The translations under genes were made by a program, and so were the position numbers. A stretch of DNA of 64,000 bases, taken from Evansella sp. LMS18. GTDB lineage: Bacteria; Bacillota; Bacilli; Bacillales; Salisediminibacteriaceae. Location of the stretch: contig NZ_CP093301.1 in assembly GCF_024362785.1 (NCBI RefSeq), positions 372,001 to 436,000 on the forward strand, read 5' to 3'. The notes beneath the pieces are model-generated. The model made no database searches. It saw only the letters and a list, made by a program, of their open reading frames with translations, and was not told the origin of the DNA. Below are positions 53,602-62,025 of the stretch, in pieces; within the stretch, counting starts at the first letter, position 1; each line of letters begins with the position of its first letter.

Positions 53602-54140
53602 CAAATATCACGCTCCTTGTTTACCCGGCTCGTTAGCCAGTCAAGATATTGATTTTCTTCTGTAATGCAAAAAACCGGGACATTCAGTTTTTTTTCAGCA
53701 GCCTCAAGCATGTCATCGTTCCAGCAAACCACCGCTTCCACGTTAATGGAGTTTTCTGCAAACCTCAGATCATCCATATTTCGCAACAACAGAAGTTTAG
53801 GGTATGTTTCCTTCTTGAATCCTTCAATAATAATGATATCAAGAGAAAACGGTTTATAAAAATTAATTAATTCCTCAAGGGATAAAGGCCTGTCCAGTTT
53901 CATCATGAACTGGAGCTCCTCGCCGCTTGCAACAATCGTTCCGGAAGAGCCTGCTTCCCGGTGGCCGGCTGAATCCTTGCCTGTATCGGCAGTTTTCAGT
54001 TTCCCGCCATGTCCGTGATGCTTAATAGTAGCAGATTGTATACCTGCTTCACTCAACCTTTTCAGCCACTTTTTAACTAAAGTTGTCTTGCCGCTGTTTG
54101 AATACCCTGCGATTTGAAAAATAAACGGTGTTTCTCTCAT
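53601..54140 (-). CDS. mobB: Molybdopterin-guanine dinucleotide biosynthesis protein MobB
   Basis: A P-loop GTPase of 179 aa. Walker A is GYSNSGKTTL (about 12-21), followed by TIKHHGHGGK and the strand IIIEGFKKETYPK. It assists MobA in attaching GMP to molybdopterin, consistent with the bis-MGD enzyme encoded upstream. It overlaps moeA by 4 bp (ATGA) and moaE by 1 base. Confidence 0.94.
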   Translation of the reverse strand: MRETPFIFQIAGYSNSGKTTLVKKWLKRLSEAGIQSATIKHHGHGGKLKTADTGKDSAGHREAGSSGTIVASGEELQFMMKLDRPLSLEELINFYKPFSLDIIIIEGFKKETYPKLLLLRNMDDLRFAENSINVEAVVCWNDDMLEAAEKKLNVPVFCITEENQYLDWLTSRVNKERDI

Positions 54141-55432
54141 TCGTTTTCTTTCCTGGTTTTCAAAGGATCTTTCAGAGGAACCTCTGAACCTTCCCGGTTT
54201 AAAAGCAAAATATCTACTTCGTCACCCGCCTTATAGCCTCTGCTCCCTCCTGGGACGGCCACAAGTGCGTCCGTATGCGCAAGGGATGTTACTACTTGAG
54301 ATTTATCCATCCCGACTGGAGAAGCGGTAATTTTCCCATCTGCGAAATCTGTTTTACTGCGGATGAATCTTGTAAACGGGTTTGGCTTTGGGAAATCTTT
54401 CGTCAAACTTCCCTTAACTGTTTCTACATACGGAGTCCGTGAATAAAGATACTTTTTAATCCATGGTCTCGTATAAAGCTCAAAGCCTACGAAGCACGCA
54501 GATGGATTTCCTGACAGCCCGAAAAGGAGCTTCCCGTCTGCTTCCGCAACTGTTGTAACACTGCCTGGCCTCATGGCAATTTTATTGAACAGCACATTTG
54601 CTCCCAGCTTAGCGTATATCTCCGGGAGGAAATCAAAATCACCGACTGAGACGCCTCCGGTAGTAATAAGGGCGTCCACTTTTTCCAGAGCGTTGCTGAC
54701 TGCGTTGAAACTAAGGTCGAAATCATCGATCAGCTGGCCGAAGTAAACTGGCTCTCCGCCTGCCTGCCTGATTTGAGCCTGGATCATGTAAGCATTACTA
54801 TTTCTGATTTTCCCCGGCTCCAGAGGCTCGCCAACATCGAGAAGCTCTGTCCCCGTAGCATATATTCCAATTACCGGCTTTTTCACCACCGGCACTTCTT
54901 TATAGCCGAAGGTAGCTAAAACAGCTATTACACCGGCGTGTATCCTGCTTCCAGCTTCAAGCAGCACATCCCCTTTTTGTGTTTCTTCCCCTTCAAAGGA
55001 AACAAAGTCTCCTTCTTTAAAAGTTCGCTTTATTTCTATATATTGTCTGCCTTCCTCTTCAATTTCCTTCGTGAGCTCAAACATGACGATTGCATCACAG
55101 TCTTCAGGCATAATCGTTCCTGTCATCACTCTTACAGCCTGCCCTGGTTTCACCTCAAGGGAGGGGACTCCACCCGCGCCTACTGTTTCAATAACTTCCA
55201 GCCTGACTGGATGTTCTCCGCTTGCGTTTTTTGTATCTTCACTCCTCACGGCAAAACCATCGAGGGGAGATCTGTCAAATGGAGGTATATTATGGTCCGC
55301 TATTACAGCTTCTGCCAGATATCTTCCATCTGCGTTTTCAATATCGATATATTCCTTTTCCCCTTCCCGGGAAAACTCCATTACTTTTTTAACCGCTTCA
55401 CTAACCTGTATAGCCGTCCGCTCTTCAAACAT
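54137..55432 (-). CDS. moeA: Molybdopterin molybdenumtransferase MoeA
   Basis: 431 aa. Domains run in the usual order, with PPFDRSPLDGFAVRSED, VRVMTGTIMPEDCDAIV, the MoCF-like TTGGVSVGDFDFLPE and GLSGNPSACFVGFE. It inserts molybdate into adenylylated molybdopterin. ATG at 55432 is used. Earlier in-frame ATGs would precede or coincide with the predicted transcription start from the Fnr-box promoter. First gene of the operon. Confidence 0.95.
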   Translation of the reverse strand: MFEERTAIQVSEAVKKVMEFSREGEKEYIDIENADGRYLAEAVIADHNIPPFDRSPLDGFAVRSEDTKNASGEHPVRLEVIETVGAGGVPSLEVKPGQAVRVMTGTIMPEDCDAIVMFELTKEIEEEGRQYIEIKRTFKEGDFVSFEGEETQKGDVLLEAGSRIHAGVIAVLATFGYKEVPVVKKPVIGIYATGTELLDVGEPLEPGKIRNSNAYMIQAQIRQAGGEPVYFGQLIDDFDLSFNAVSNALEKVDALITTGGVSVGDFDFLPEIYAKLGANVLFNKIAMRPGSVTTVAEADGKLLFGLSGNPSACFVGFELYTRPWIKKYLYSRTPYVETVKGSLTKDFPKPNPFTRFIRSKTDFADGKITASPVGMDKSQVVTSLAHTDALVAVPGGSRGYKAGDEVDILLLNREGSEVPLKDPLKTRKENE

Positions 55433-55466
55433 ATTAACCGCACATCCTTCCTCTGACATCCTTGAT

Positions 55467-55510
55467 ATTTTAACAGACCTTGATAGATAAAGGTTGTATG
55501 TTTTATCACA
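55467..55510 (-). promoter_or_regulatory. Fnr-type box and promoter of moeA-moaD
   Basis: TGTAT-GTTTTA-TCACA (55495-55510, 9 of 10 conserved bases) lies 22 bases before TAAAAT (55472-55467) on the minus strand. Confidence 0.6.
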
Positions 55511-55545
55511 AATTCCTGAAATTTTCGTTCTCATATGTATTGTAA

Positions 55546-55582
55546 GAAAAAAACTGCGCCGACACAAAAATACCGGCACAGT
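55546..55582 (-). terminator. Terminator of ctaG-sco
   Basis: ACTGTGCCG / CGGCGCAGT hairpin (one G-U) followed by TTTTTTTC on the minus strand. It ends the sco transcript just before the moeA promoter. Confidence 0.82.
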
Positions 55583-55596
55583 TTTGAATATTTATG

Positions 55597-56220
55597 TTAT
55601 TGTCCGACGAGATATTTCAAATCTGCAACTGTTGCTTCAAGGTCGAATCCGTCTTCTCCGCTGTACATCCGGACCAGCTCACCTTCAGGACTGATGAGAT
55701 AAAAGCGGGTGGGATGCATAATATCGTTTTGTTCCGGGACCTTTACGATTGGTGCCCTGAACGTATCCATCGCAAATTCTTCAAGCTCTTCCTGGGTATA
55801 TCCGGTAACAAAATCCCAATTCGAAAATTCAGCTCCATATGACTCTCCGTAATCCCGGAGCCTTTCAGGCGTATCGAAGTCAGCATCCACTGTAAAGGAA
55901 ACTATTCGCACGTCAAGGTCTTCTTCAAGAATCCCTTCCTGAAGCTGAGCCATATTGGGCGTCATCGTCATACACACTGTCGGGCAGCGGGTGAAAATAG
56001 TTTTTGTTACCCACCACTCCCCTGCCATTTCTTCGGTGCTCCATGGCTCACCATCCTGGTTTTCACCTGATATATCTGCTATCCCCCAGTCATCTTCAGA
56101 CTGGGTTACATCGATAATTGCGTCAGATTCAGGAGGCGCCGGAGCGGAATAGAGAAAACTGCATCCCTGAAGCAGTAATGCAAGACCTGCTAACAAAAGC
56201 AGGCTGTGTAGCTTACTCAT
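55597..56220 (-). CDS. SCO1/SenC family copper chaperone lipoprotein
   Basis: 207 aa. The lipobox LLLQGC (residues 15-20) anchors the protein outside. The copper-binding CPTVC motif (about 82-86) and the distal His in DIMHPTRFYLISP (about 167) are present. Sco proteins deliver copper to the CuA site of cytochrome oxidase. It follows ctaG by 20 bp on the same strand, so the two form an oxidase-assembly operon. Confidence 0.93.
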   Translation of the reverse strand: MSKLHSLLLLAGLALLLQGCSFLYSAPAPPESDAIIDVTQSEDDWGIADISGENQDGEPWSTEEMAGEWWVTKTIFTRCPTVCMTMTPNMAQLQEGILEEDLDVRIVSFTVDADFDTPERLRDYGESYGAEFSNWDFVTGYTQEELEEFAMDTFRAPIVKVPEQNDIMHPTRFYLISPEGELVRMYSGEDGFDLEATVADLKYLVGQ

Positions 56221-56240
56221 TCTGTATACCTCTTTTCTGC

Positions 56241-57176
56241 TTATGCTTCTGTCATACTTTTCCGGTTTACCATTTCATATTCTTTAAGCTCTACATCAAG
56301 CTTGTCCGTGGACGCTTTATCCGACCTCATCCACAGGGCGAATATATAACCAATCGCGGCGCTGTATATAAGCTCCTGGATAACCTTCATCATCACTCCC
56401 CCAAGCTGCTGGTCCTGAAGGGGAGTCAACAGGGCGATAGTCTGTTCACCTGTGGTGAAAATTTCATAGGGAATATCTGCACCTGCTGGAAGGCAATAGC
56501 TGATTGCAGCCGCCCATACAGCCGGGTTAGTGTATGTTTCATAAAGGGGCTCTCCTGCGAATATAATCAGGACACAAGCCGGGGTAATCAGCACCGTGCC
56601 TGCGAACATATATCCCATCTTTTTCAAATCGCTAAGCTCCCGTTTTGTTTTCATTCGCGGGATAACATGCCACCACATCATAAGCGCAGCCCCAAGCATT
56701 GCCAGCTGATATGCGTTGTGCCAGCCTTCATTTGTAAGAAAGCGGTCAAACATCTGAGGCAGATGGTAAAAAGAAATCATAGCGTTGAACAGCACGAGTC
56801 CGATTATCGGGATACCGAGAACTACAAAAATCCCTCTAATAACTTTAAATTCTCCCAGCCACCGGAAAAACCACGAAGGTGTTCCAAGCAGCAGGAGGGG
56901 AGGTGCCATAAAATAAATAATGGCCATGGAAAGCATATGCATACTCAGCATGAGATGGCCAAGAACATACAATGGCCCCCCAAAGCCAAAATATATACAG
57001 ATAAGGCCAAGGTGGAAATAAATCTTCCTTGATACCTTTACAGGCTCTGATCCTGGGAACTTATGGCGCCAGGGGCCGGTAATCATAAAATAAAGAAAGC
57101 TGATAATCGCTAATACAACAATTAACTCGGGGGTCCAGATCGTTCGTGCAGAGAACGTGGAAAAGAATTGCTCCAC
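56241..57176 (-). CDS. ctaG: Cytochrome c oxidase assembly factor CtaG
   Basis: 311 aa with about seven helices, the Bacillus-type (caa3) CtaG. Typical segments are GPLYVLGHLMLSMHMLSMAIIYFMAPPLLLLG and MMWWHVIPRMKT. His-rich motifs in the helices probably bind copper. No oxidase structural genes are in the window. GTG start at 57176 behind AAGGAGG. Confidence 0.93.
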   Translation of the reverse strand: MEQFFSTFSARTIWTPELIVVLAIISFLYFMITGPWRHKFPGSEPVKVSRKIYFHLGLICIYFGFGGPLYVLGHLMLSMHMLSMAIIYFMAPPLLLLGTPSWFFRWLGEFKVIRGIFVVLGIPIIGLVLFNAMISFYHLPQMFDRFLTNEGWHNAYQLAMLGAALMMWWHVIPRMKTKRELSDLKKMGYMFAGTVLITPACVLIIFAGEPLYETYTNPAVWAAAISYCLPAGADIPYEIFTTGEQTIALLTPLQDQQLGGVMMKVIQELIYSAAIGYIFALWMRSDKASTDKLDVELKEYEMVNRKSMTEA

Positions 57177-57388
57177 CGCTCTTCCCTCCTTGATAGATAT
57201 ATATTTTACCTTCCTGACAGGTCTGCGGAAATTTCTGCGCCAGCCAGAAACTTTATCTTCATCCTAAACTAGTATAGTATATTTATAACATGTTTGCATG
57301 GCAAAACCTAATTTTTTCGCCAAGCAGGTGCAAGAATCTGCTGGAAAAACGAAAAGTGCAGGCGCTGGCTTACGAGCGGCACTCTTCA

Positions 57389-57550
57389 CATGCGTTGAGT
57401 AACCGCAGGAGCAACTCTTTTCATGCGACGAGTAACCACAGGAGCAACTCTTTTCATGCGACGAGTAACCGCAGGAGCAAGCGCCCCCCATGCGACGAGT
57501 AACCGCAGGAGCAAGCGCCCCCCATGCGACGAGTAACCGCAGGAGCAGTC
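57389..57550. repeat. 33/34-bp tandem repeat array, five units
   Basis: Units start CATGCGACGAGTAACCGCAG and continue GAGCAA plus either CTCTTTT (33 bp) or GCGCCCCC (34 bp); starts are at 57389, 57422, 57455, 57489 and 57523. A minus-strand frame across it gives a CSCGYSSHEKS repeat peptide, which I regard as spurious. Confidence 0.88.
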
Positions 57551-57587
57551 GTTTTATATTAAAAAAGTGGAACAGGAGTGAGGCAGA

Positions 57588-58397
57588 ATGCAGCCGCATA
57601 TAATCGCAGTCGATTTAGACGGAACATTATTAGATGATAACAAAAACATATCCCTGAGAAACCGGGCCGCCCTGGCGAAAGTTAGAGAACTTGGCCATAA
57701 AGTAGTTATTGCGACCGGCCGGCCGTACCGGGCAAGCGAAGTATATTATAAGGAACTTTTCCTTGATTCTCCTATGGTAAATTTCAACGGTGCGTTCACA
57801 CACCACCCGAAAGACCCTTCCGGATTCCAGACCTCCCATTCCCCTTTGGATAAAGGGACTGCACACTCGGTCATTGAAACATGCGAAGCATTCAGGGTAC
57901 AGAATATTATGGTGGAAGTAATGGATGAATATTATCTTCGCTATAAAAATAAAGGCTTCGCAGGTGCTTTCACACTGGGCCAGTCACCAGTGGAGTACGG
58001 TAATCTGGCAGAAATCCTAAAAGTGGACCCAACATCTATCCTGGTGCATCCGGAAGATTCAAACTACAGGCAGCTCAGAGACTTATTAGAAGACGCTCAT
58101 GCGGAAGTTATTGACCAGCGATCCTGGGGAGCCCCTTGGAACGTGATTGAGATTGTTAAAAAAGGACTTAGCAAAGCAGTGGGATTAAAGAAAATATCCG
58201 ATTATTACGGTATCCCGAAAGAGAGAGTCATTGCTTTTGGGGATGAGGACAATGATCTGGAAATGCTTGATTATGCCGGCTGCGGTGTAGCAATGGCCAA
58301 TGCCATTGATGAACTGAAATCTGTAAGCAACGAACAGACCGTTACGAACGAAGAGGACGGTGTCGCCGCCTTCCTGGAAGATCGGTTCAATATTTAA
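57588..58397 (+). CDS. Cof-type HAD-IIB phosphatase
   Basis: 269 aa. HAD motifs in order: DLDGTLLDDN (10-19) with nucleophile Asp, VIATGRPYR (motif II), the Lys in KGLSKAVGLK (motif III) and FGDEDNDLEML (motif IV). The C2 cap between II and III is that of Cof/YitU/YkrA proteins, which dephosphorylate sugar phosphates, FMN precursors or PLP. The substrate is unknown. Start ATG follows AGGAGTGAGG. A DUF3813 gene follows, an association also found around yitR/yitU in B. subtilis. Confidence 0.9.
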   Translation: MQPHIIAVDLDGTLLDDNKNISLRNRAALAKVRELGHKVVIATGRPYRASEVYYKELFLDSPMVNFNGAFTHHPKDPSGFQTSHSPLDKGTAHSVIETCEAFRVQNIMVEVMDEYYLRYKNKGFAGAFTLGQSPVEYGNLAEILKVDPTSILVHPEDSNYRQLRDLLEDAHAEVIDQRSWGAPWNVIEIVKKGLSKAVGLKKISDYYGIPKERVIAFGDEDNDLEMLDYAGCGVAMANAIDELKSVSNEQTVTNEEDGVAAFLEDRFNI

Positions 58398-58399
58398 AA

Positions 58400-58446
58400 A
58401 CCTGCACGGCCTGAGATAATGCATCTCCTGCCGTGCAGGTTTTTTG
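58400..58446 (+). terminator. Terminator of the HAD gene
   Basis: ACCTGCACGGC / GCCGTGCAGGT stem and TTTTTTG. Confidence 0.92.
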
Positions 58447-58590
58447 TTGTGAATTGCACAGTCCGCCCTCATTCAAATTAATGAGCGAAAAGCCACATAG
58501 TTTCTCCTGCTTAGCCCCATAATACAGAATGACCAATCCAGGTCATTATGCAGAATGTCAAAACTAATAATTAACGGCAGGAGGATTTAT

Positions 58591-58824
58591 ATGGGAAATC
58601 GTTATTTTCAGGAAGCAAGAGATGCAGTAAATGAAGCGGCCGCAGCTATGTCGCAGACACATACACCATTACAGCAGGCAGGTGCAGAAGAGAAAATCAG
58701 ACGTGCCAGACAAGCTCTTTCCCAGGCATTTGCCGATTCATCTTTAGCTGAACGGGAGCAGCTTATGGATATTCAAAAATCCCTTTATGAAATATCAGGG
58801 GAATTTTTAAGCGAGGAGCTTTAA
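58591..58824 (+). CDS. DUF3813 family protein, 77 aa
   Basis: MGNRYFQEARDAVNEAAAAM, then EEKIRRARQALSQAFADSSLAE and a helical C-terminus. This all-helical pattern fits DUF3813 (B. subtilis YitR-like), a Bacillaceae family of unknown function. ATG at 58591 follows GGAGG with 6 bases; the frame start at 58555 lacks a site. It has its own gap from the HAD gene but shares its orientation. Confidence 0.78.
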   Translation: MGNRYFQEARDAVNEAAAAMSQTHTPLQQAGAEEKIRRARQALSQAFADSSLAEREQLMDIQKSLYEISGEFLSEEL

Positions 58825-58989
58825 AACCCTTATATTTGAGTGATAAATTTATATAATAAGAACACGGCAGAAGTCCATGTAAAAAGGAAGTCTCCTCCCT
58901 TCACCTGTGCTATAATTTATTCCCGAAGGAAATTTTTATTTTTTATGGAATAGTTATAGTGTACGGAAGGGAGATTGGAGGCTTATCCT

Positions 58990-59442
58990 ATGAAAGTTTA
59001 TAAAGTAGAGAAATCAGAAAATCCGGAGGTCCGTTTAAAAATAACGGAATTAATGATGGAACAAATGAATGCCCTCAGTATCGAAATTAACGAAGAAGAA
59101 CTGTTGAAAACGGTTGACCTTGCACTGGAGGAATCTTCCGGAGCAGAAATCTTCGCAGCTGAGACAAACGGAAAAATTGTGGGCTGTGCTTTCCTGAATA
59201 AAGGTATTGGGCTTGATAAGGGCGGACCTTATATCTGGTTAAATGATTTATATGTACAGAGAGATTTCCGTCGCCAGGGGATAGCCCGAAAGCTCCTTTT
59301 GAAAGTTCTTTATTGGGCTGAGCAGGAAGATTTTAAAGGAATTGAACTGGAAACCGGCATTAATAATGCCGCCACTAAAAAGCTGTACAATTCACTTGGC
59401 TTTTATGACATTGTTTCTAAAAGATACGGAAGGCAACTATAA
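58990..59442 (+). CDS. GNAT family N-acetyltransferase
   Basis: 150 aa. The fold is complete: FAAETNGKIVGCAFLN (strands 3-4), WLNDLYVQRDFRRQGIARKLL (acetyl-CoA pyrophosphate loop RRQGIA at about 99-104) and the final ELETGINNAATKKLYNSLGF. The acceptor is unknown. GGAGG lies just before ATG 58990. It is followed by a large hairpin terminator. Confidence 0.88.
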   Translation: MKVYKVEKSENPEVRLKITELMMEQMNALSIEINEEELLKTVDLALEESSGAEIFAAETNGKIVGCAFLNKGIGLDKGGPYIWLNDLYVQRDFRRQGIARKLLLKVLYWAEQEDFKGIELETGINNAATKKLYNSLGFYDIVSKRYGRQL

Positions 59443-59517
59443 TTATGTTTGAATCCCGGGGTGCCGGGAGCAGCGGCAAACCAGGTAATGCAATTGAAAA
59501 GCATAATTTAATAAAAA

Positions 59518-59574
59518 AAGAGGTTGTGTTCCCCACTGCCTGATTTCAGGACGCAGAATGAAAACACACCTCTT
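59518..59574. terminator. Bidirectional terminator between GNAT gene and azlD
   Basis: AAGAGGTTGTGTT / AACACACCTCTT stem (one G-U mismatch region) around a 31-base loop, with A and T tracts on either side. Confidence 0.75.
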
Positions 59575-59612
59575 CTTTATTTTTCCGTTATTTACTTACC
59601 GGCATAACTTAT

Positions 59613-59918
59613 TTAAAAAACATATGTAACCAGCGCTAGCCCGGCAATCGCACCGCCTACTACACCGATTAAAGGGACACCGATACTTGCCAGCACGATT
59701 GCTATCACACCTGCAAACAACCCGAACAGCAAATTCTCATGCACAGTCAGTATACCCGGAAAAATCAACGCTCCTAACACAGCGTAAGGTACCCTCGAGA
59801 GCATACGCTTTGACCATTTAGGCCAATTTTCAGTATTAAGCATGATTAGCGGCAGCAGCCGGGGAATATACGTCACTGCTCCCATCCCCACAATCATCCA
59901 GAACATTGTCATACTCAT
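59613..59918 (-). CDS. azlD: AzlD family branched-chain amino acid exporter subunit
   Basis: A 101-aa protein with three to four helices. It contains TYIPRLLPLIMLNTENWPKW and RVPYAVLGALIFPGIL, the AzlD pattern. It pairs with AzlC to export branched-chain amino acids or their analogues. Overlaps azlC by 4 bp (ATGA), so translation is coupled. Confidence 0.92.
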   Translation of the reverse strand: MSMTMFWMIVGMGAVTYIPRLLPLIMLNTENWPKWSKRMLSRVPYAVLGALIFPGILTVHENLLFGLFAGVIAIVLASIGVPLIGVVGGAIAGLALVTYVF

Positions 59919-60643
59919 TGTTCATCAACCTCCTTCAGGACAACCCGGTCAATGCCTTCAAATAATATTACCGCAGCTATCGTTCCGAGCATGATTGCCC
60001 AGCCTGTTGACATCCACAGCTGAAAAACGGTATGGAAAACCCCTCCCAGAAGCGCAAGCATAATTACAACTTTCCCTTCCTTCTTAATCGAAGGGACTAA
60101 CAATGCAATAAACAATGCATATAAAGCAACTGCCATGCTTTCCTGCAGCAGACCCGGAAGGAAAGCTCCCGCAAAGAATCCTACAGCAGTAAAGGAAACC
60201 CAGCTGGAATAAGCAGCCAGCCCTGTTCCAATAATATAGCCTGAACGTACCGGAGCTTCCTGTGACGATGCAACAGCAAAAACTTCGTCTGTAAGACCGA
60301 AAGCATAAACTGCCCGGATTTTTTTAGAGGACTTCTCTGCCCGCTCATGAATAGAAGCACTCATGAGCAAATGCCTGAAGTTAACGATGAATGTTGCAAG
60401 AATTATTTCCAGGGCCCCTGAACCAAGCGCAATCATGGAAAGGGCCATATACTGGGAGGCACCAGCAAAAACGACCATGCTCATTAAGACTGCTTCCATT
60501 ACGGTCAGCCCAGTTGCCCCTGCAATCAGGCCGAATGTAAGAGCTACAGGCATATAGCCTATCGCTATTGGGAGGCCGTCCAAAACGCCTTTCTTCCACG
60601 TTGCTGTTTCTTTCTGTTCATATGAATTTGTAAGACTTTCCAT
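59915..60643 (-). CDS. azlC: AzlC family branched-chain amino acid exporter subunit
   Basis: 242 aa, about six to seven helices. Typical motifs are LPIAIGYMPVALTFGLIAG, VFAGASQYMALSMI and NFRHLLMSASI. It forms the large component of the AzlCD exporter. No Lrp-type azlB regulator is adjacent. ATG 60643 has AGGAG about 12 bases upstream, slightly far. A dispersed repeat (copy C) begins 28 bp upstream of the start. Confidence 0.92.
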   Translation of the reverse strand: MESLTNSYEQKETATWKKGVLDGLPIAIGYMPVALTFGLIAGATGLTVMEAVLMSMVVFAGASQYMALSMIALGSGALEIILATFIVNFRHLLMSASIHERAEKSSKKIRAVYAFGLTDEVFAVASSQEAPVRSGYIIGTGLAAYSSWVSFTAVGFFAGAFLPGLLQESMAVALYALFIALLVPSIKKEGKVVIMLALLGGVFHTVFQLWMSTGWAIMLGTIAAVILFEGIDRVVLKEVDEQ

Positions 60644-60670
60644 AACTGCAACCGCTCCTATCGCTATATA

Positions 60671-60805
60671 AAGTGCACCTTCAGTCAGTGGTGAGTTAAT
60701 GTATCCCCCATTGATTGTCAGTTGAACTAACCGGGATGTTAGCGTCCGTCGAACTTCAACTCATGTATTGAGACGGGAGTTTTACGGACGGCTTCTTTGG
60801 GATAA
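60671..60805. repeat. Dispersed structured repeat, copy C
   Basis: It matches copy A at 26801 over both ends and the conserved middle GGGATGTTAGCGTCCGT, with a shorter right-hand stem. It lies in the azlC promoter region, so it may influence azlCD expression. Confidence 0.72.
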
Positions 60806-61077
60806 AAACTCTGAAAATTATAATCTATTTTACTCCTGATAATTCCACCTTTCAAGAGAATTTCGCCTTTCGAAAAAAAGAATCGCTTAATGTATAGAGT
60901 TATCAGCGATTTCCACAAAGTCCACTCAAATTCATATGTTTTGCTTATTGGGGATCAGCTCCATAGTATGCCCGGCTTTTCGAGAGGAGCCGTAACACCT
61001 CGTGGAGCACTAGTTTAGTGGATCCTGTATACTGATTTAAGTTTCTAAATATCAAATAATCGTTGATAAAAGTAAAA
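60806..61077. other. Intergenic region, nothing recognised
   Basis: AT-rich DNA between repeat copy C and the hemerythrin gene's terminator. No gene or conserved element is apparent. Confidence 0.4.
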
Positions 61078-61115
61078 AAATCACAGCCCCAATCCTAAGG
61101 TTTGGTCTGTGATTT
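61078..61115 (-). terminator. Terminator of the hemerythrin gene
   Basis: AAATCACAG / CTGTGATTT stem followed on the minus strand by TTTTACT. Confidence 0.72.
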
Positions 61116-61183
61116 ACATACTCTTCTTATATTTTTCCATCAAAATGGTACTCATCTGATTTACGGAGGCTTCGGACCATTGA

Positions 61184-61729
61184 TTATACGGCTGGTGAAT
61201 GGTGGAATTTCTGAAGGAGTGCGAGCTTTTCTTCGTCGTTGAGAAGCCCTTCCGCAAACGGAAAGAGTATCTCTTCTTCTTTGAGGAAATGGTCGGTTAA
61301 CGTGTGAAACACCCCTGCTGCTATATATGCCAGCTCCCTGACGTCTTCTGGTGTAAAGCCTGGCCCTTCAGAATATTTAGTGAAGAATTTATCCAGGCCC
61401 TCTTTTACTTTTATATGTTCATTTTCCATTACAGTTAAAGGGCTGGAGCCGTTTCCAACGTATTTTGTTACATAGTCAAAAAGGTACTCTTCCTTTTCCG
61501 CGCGCAGGAATAATTTTTTATGAAAGCTTTCTATTTGCATACAGAGCTGCTTGGCCAGTTCGTCCCGGTCCTCCCGCTGTGGGTTATATGCCAGCATTGC
61601 AGCTGTTTCGCGGAACTGGTCCATCTCCTTCGTTAAAGATGGATGTTCTTCGAGAAGCCACTGAATCGCTTCGCAATAATTATCCGGCTTAGAAAAACTG
61701 CTTGTAAGACACCCGTGGAAATTATACAT
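61184..61729 (-). CDS. Hemerythrin (HHE) domain protein
   Basis: 181 aa, a four-helix bundle with the expected di-iron ligands: His in LLEEHPSLTKEM, His in IESFHKKLFLRAEKEEYLF, ENEHIKVKEGL, and FHTLTDHFLKEEEILFP. Bacterial HHE proteins bind O2 or NO or protect Fe-S clusters (the RIC/YtfE type). The Cys-containing ScdA domain is not present. An Fnr-type box in class II position implies anaerobic or nitrosative induction. Confidence 0.85.
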   Translation of the reverse strand: MYNFHGCLTSSFSKPDNYCEAIQWLLEEHPSLTKEMDQFRETAAMLAYNPQREDRDELAKQLCMQIESFHKKLFLRAEKEEYLFDYVTKYVGNGSSPLTVMENEHIKVKEGLDKFFTKYSEGPGFTPEDVRELAYIAAGVFHTLTDHFLKEEEILFPFAEGLLNDEEKLALLQKFHHSPAV

Positions 61730-61764
61730 AGTTTCCAGCTCCTTTCTATAGATTTCTTACCTTA

Positions 61765-61807
61765 ATATTAACTAAAAAGGAGCTTTGCATGGGTGATATT
61801 ACTCACA
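61765..61807 (-). promoter_or_regulatory. Fnr-type box and promoter of the hemerythrin gene
   Basis: GGTGA-TATTAC-TCACA (61792-61807), 21 bases, then TAATAT (61770-61765) on the minus strand. Confidence 0.65.
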
Positions 61808-61891
61808 TTTCAATAAGTGTTCACACGGTCTTCACAGTTCATTCAACCATCTGTAACCACTGTGACATAATTAAGCCTCTGCAACAGAAAA

Positions 61892-61927
61892 AAACGGCAA
61901 TCAGACTCAAACACTGACTTGCCGTTT
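61892..61927. terminator. Terminator of the Nfu-N gene
   Basis: AAACGGCAA / TTGCCGTTT stem with A and T tracts on both sides. Confidence 0.75.
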
Positions 61928-62025
61928 CTTATTTTTGGTTATTTATTAATGTTCAGGTAGCCTGCTTTGCGCATCGTTTTATCGCTGCGCGGCTTTACAG
62001 AAACATTCCCTGCCCTTTGGTAAGG

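Noticed and set aside
56118-57032. 304-codon plus-strand frame
   Set aside because: It lies antisense to ctaG and sco, has His/Cys-rich shadow composition, and lacks a ribosome binding site.
52281-57550. Possible CRISPR arrays
   Set aside because: Both arrays are direct tandem repeats with no unique spacers, and no cas gene is present.
57264-57599. Minus-strand 111-codon frame with CSCGYSSHEKS repeats
   Set aside because: It only translates the 33/34-bp tandem repeats and overlaps the start of the HAD gene. There is no ribosome binding site.
61930-62025. In-frame continuation of about 28 codons after the Nfu-N stop
   Set aside because: The frame stays open after TAA, but the chance of 28 codons without stop is about one in four. 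No programmed readthrough signal is visible.
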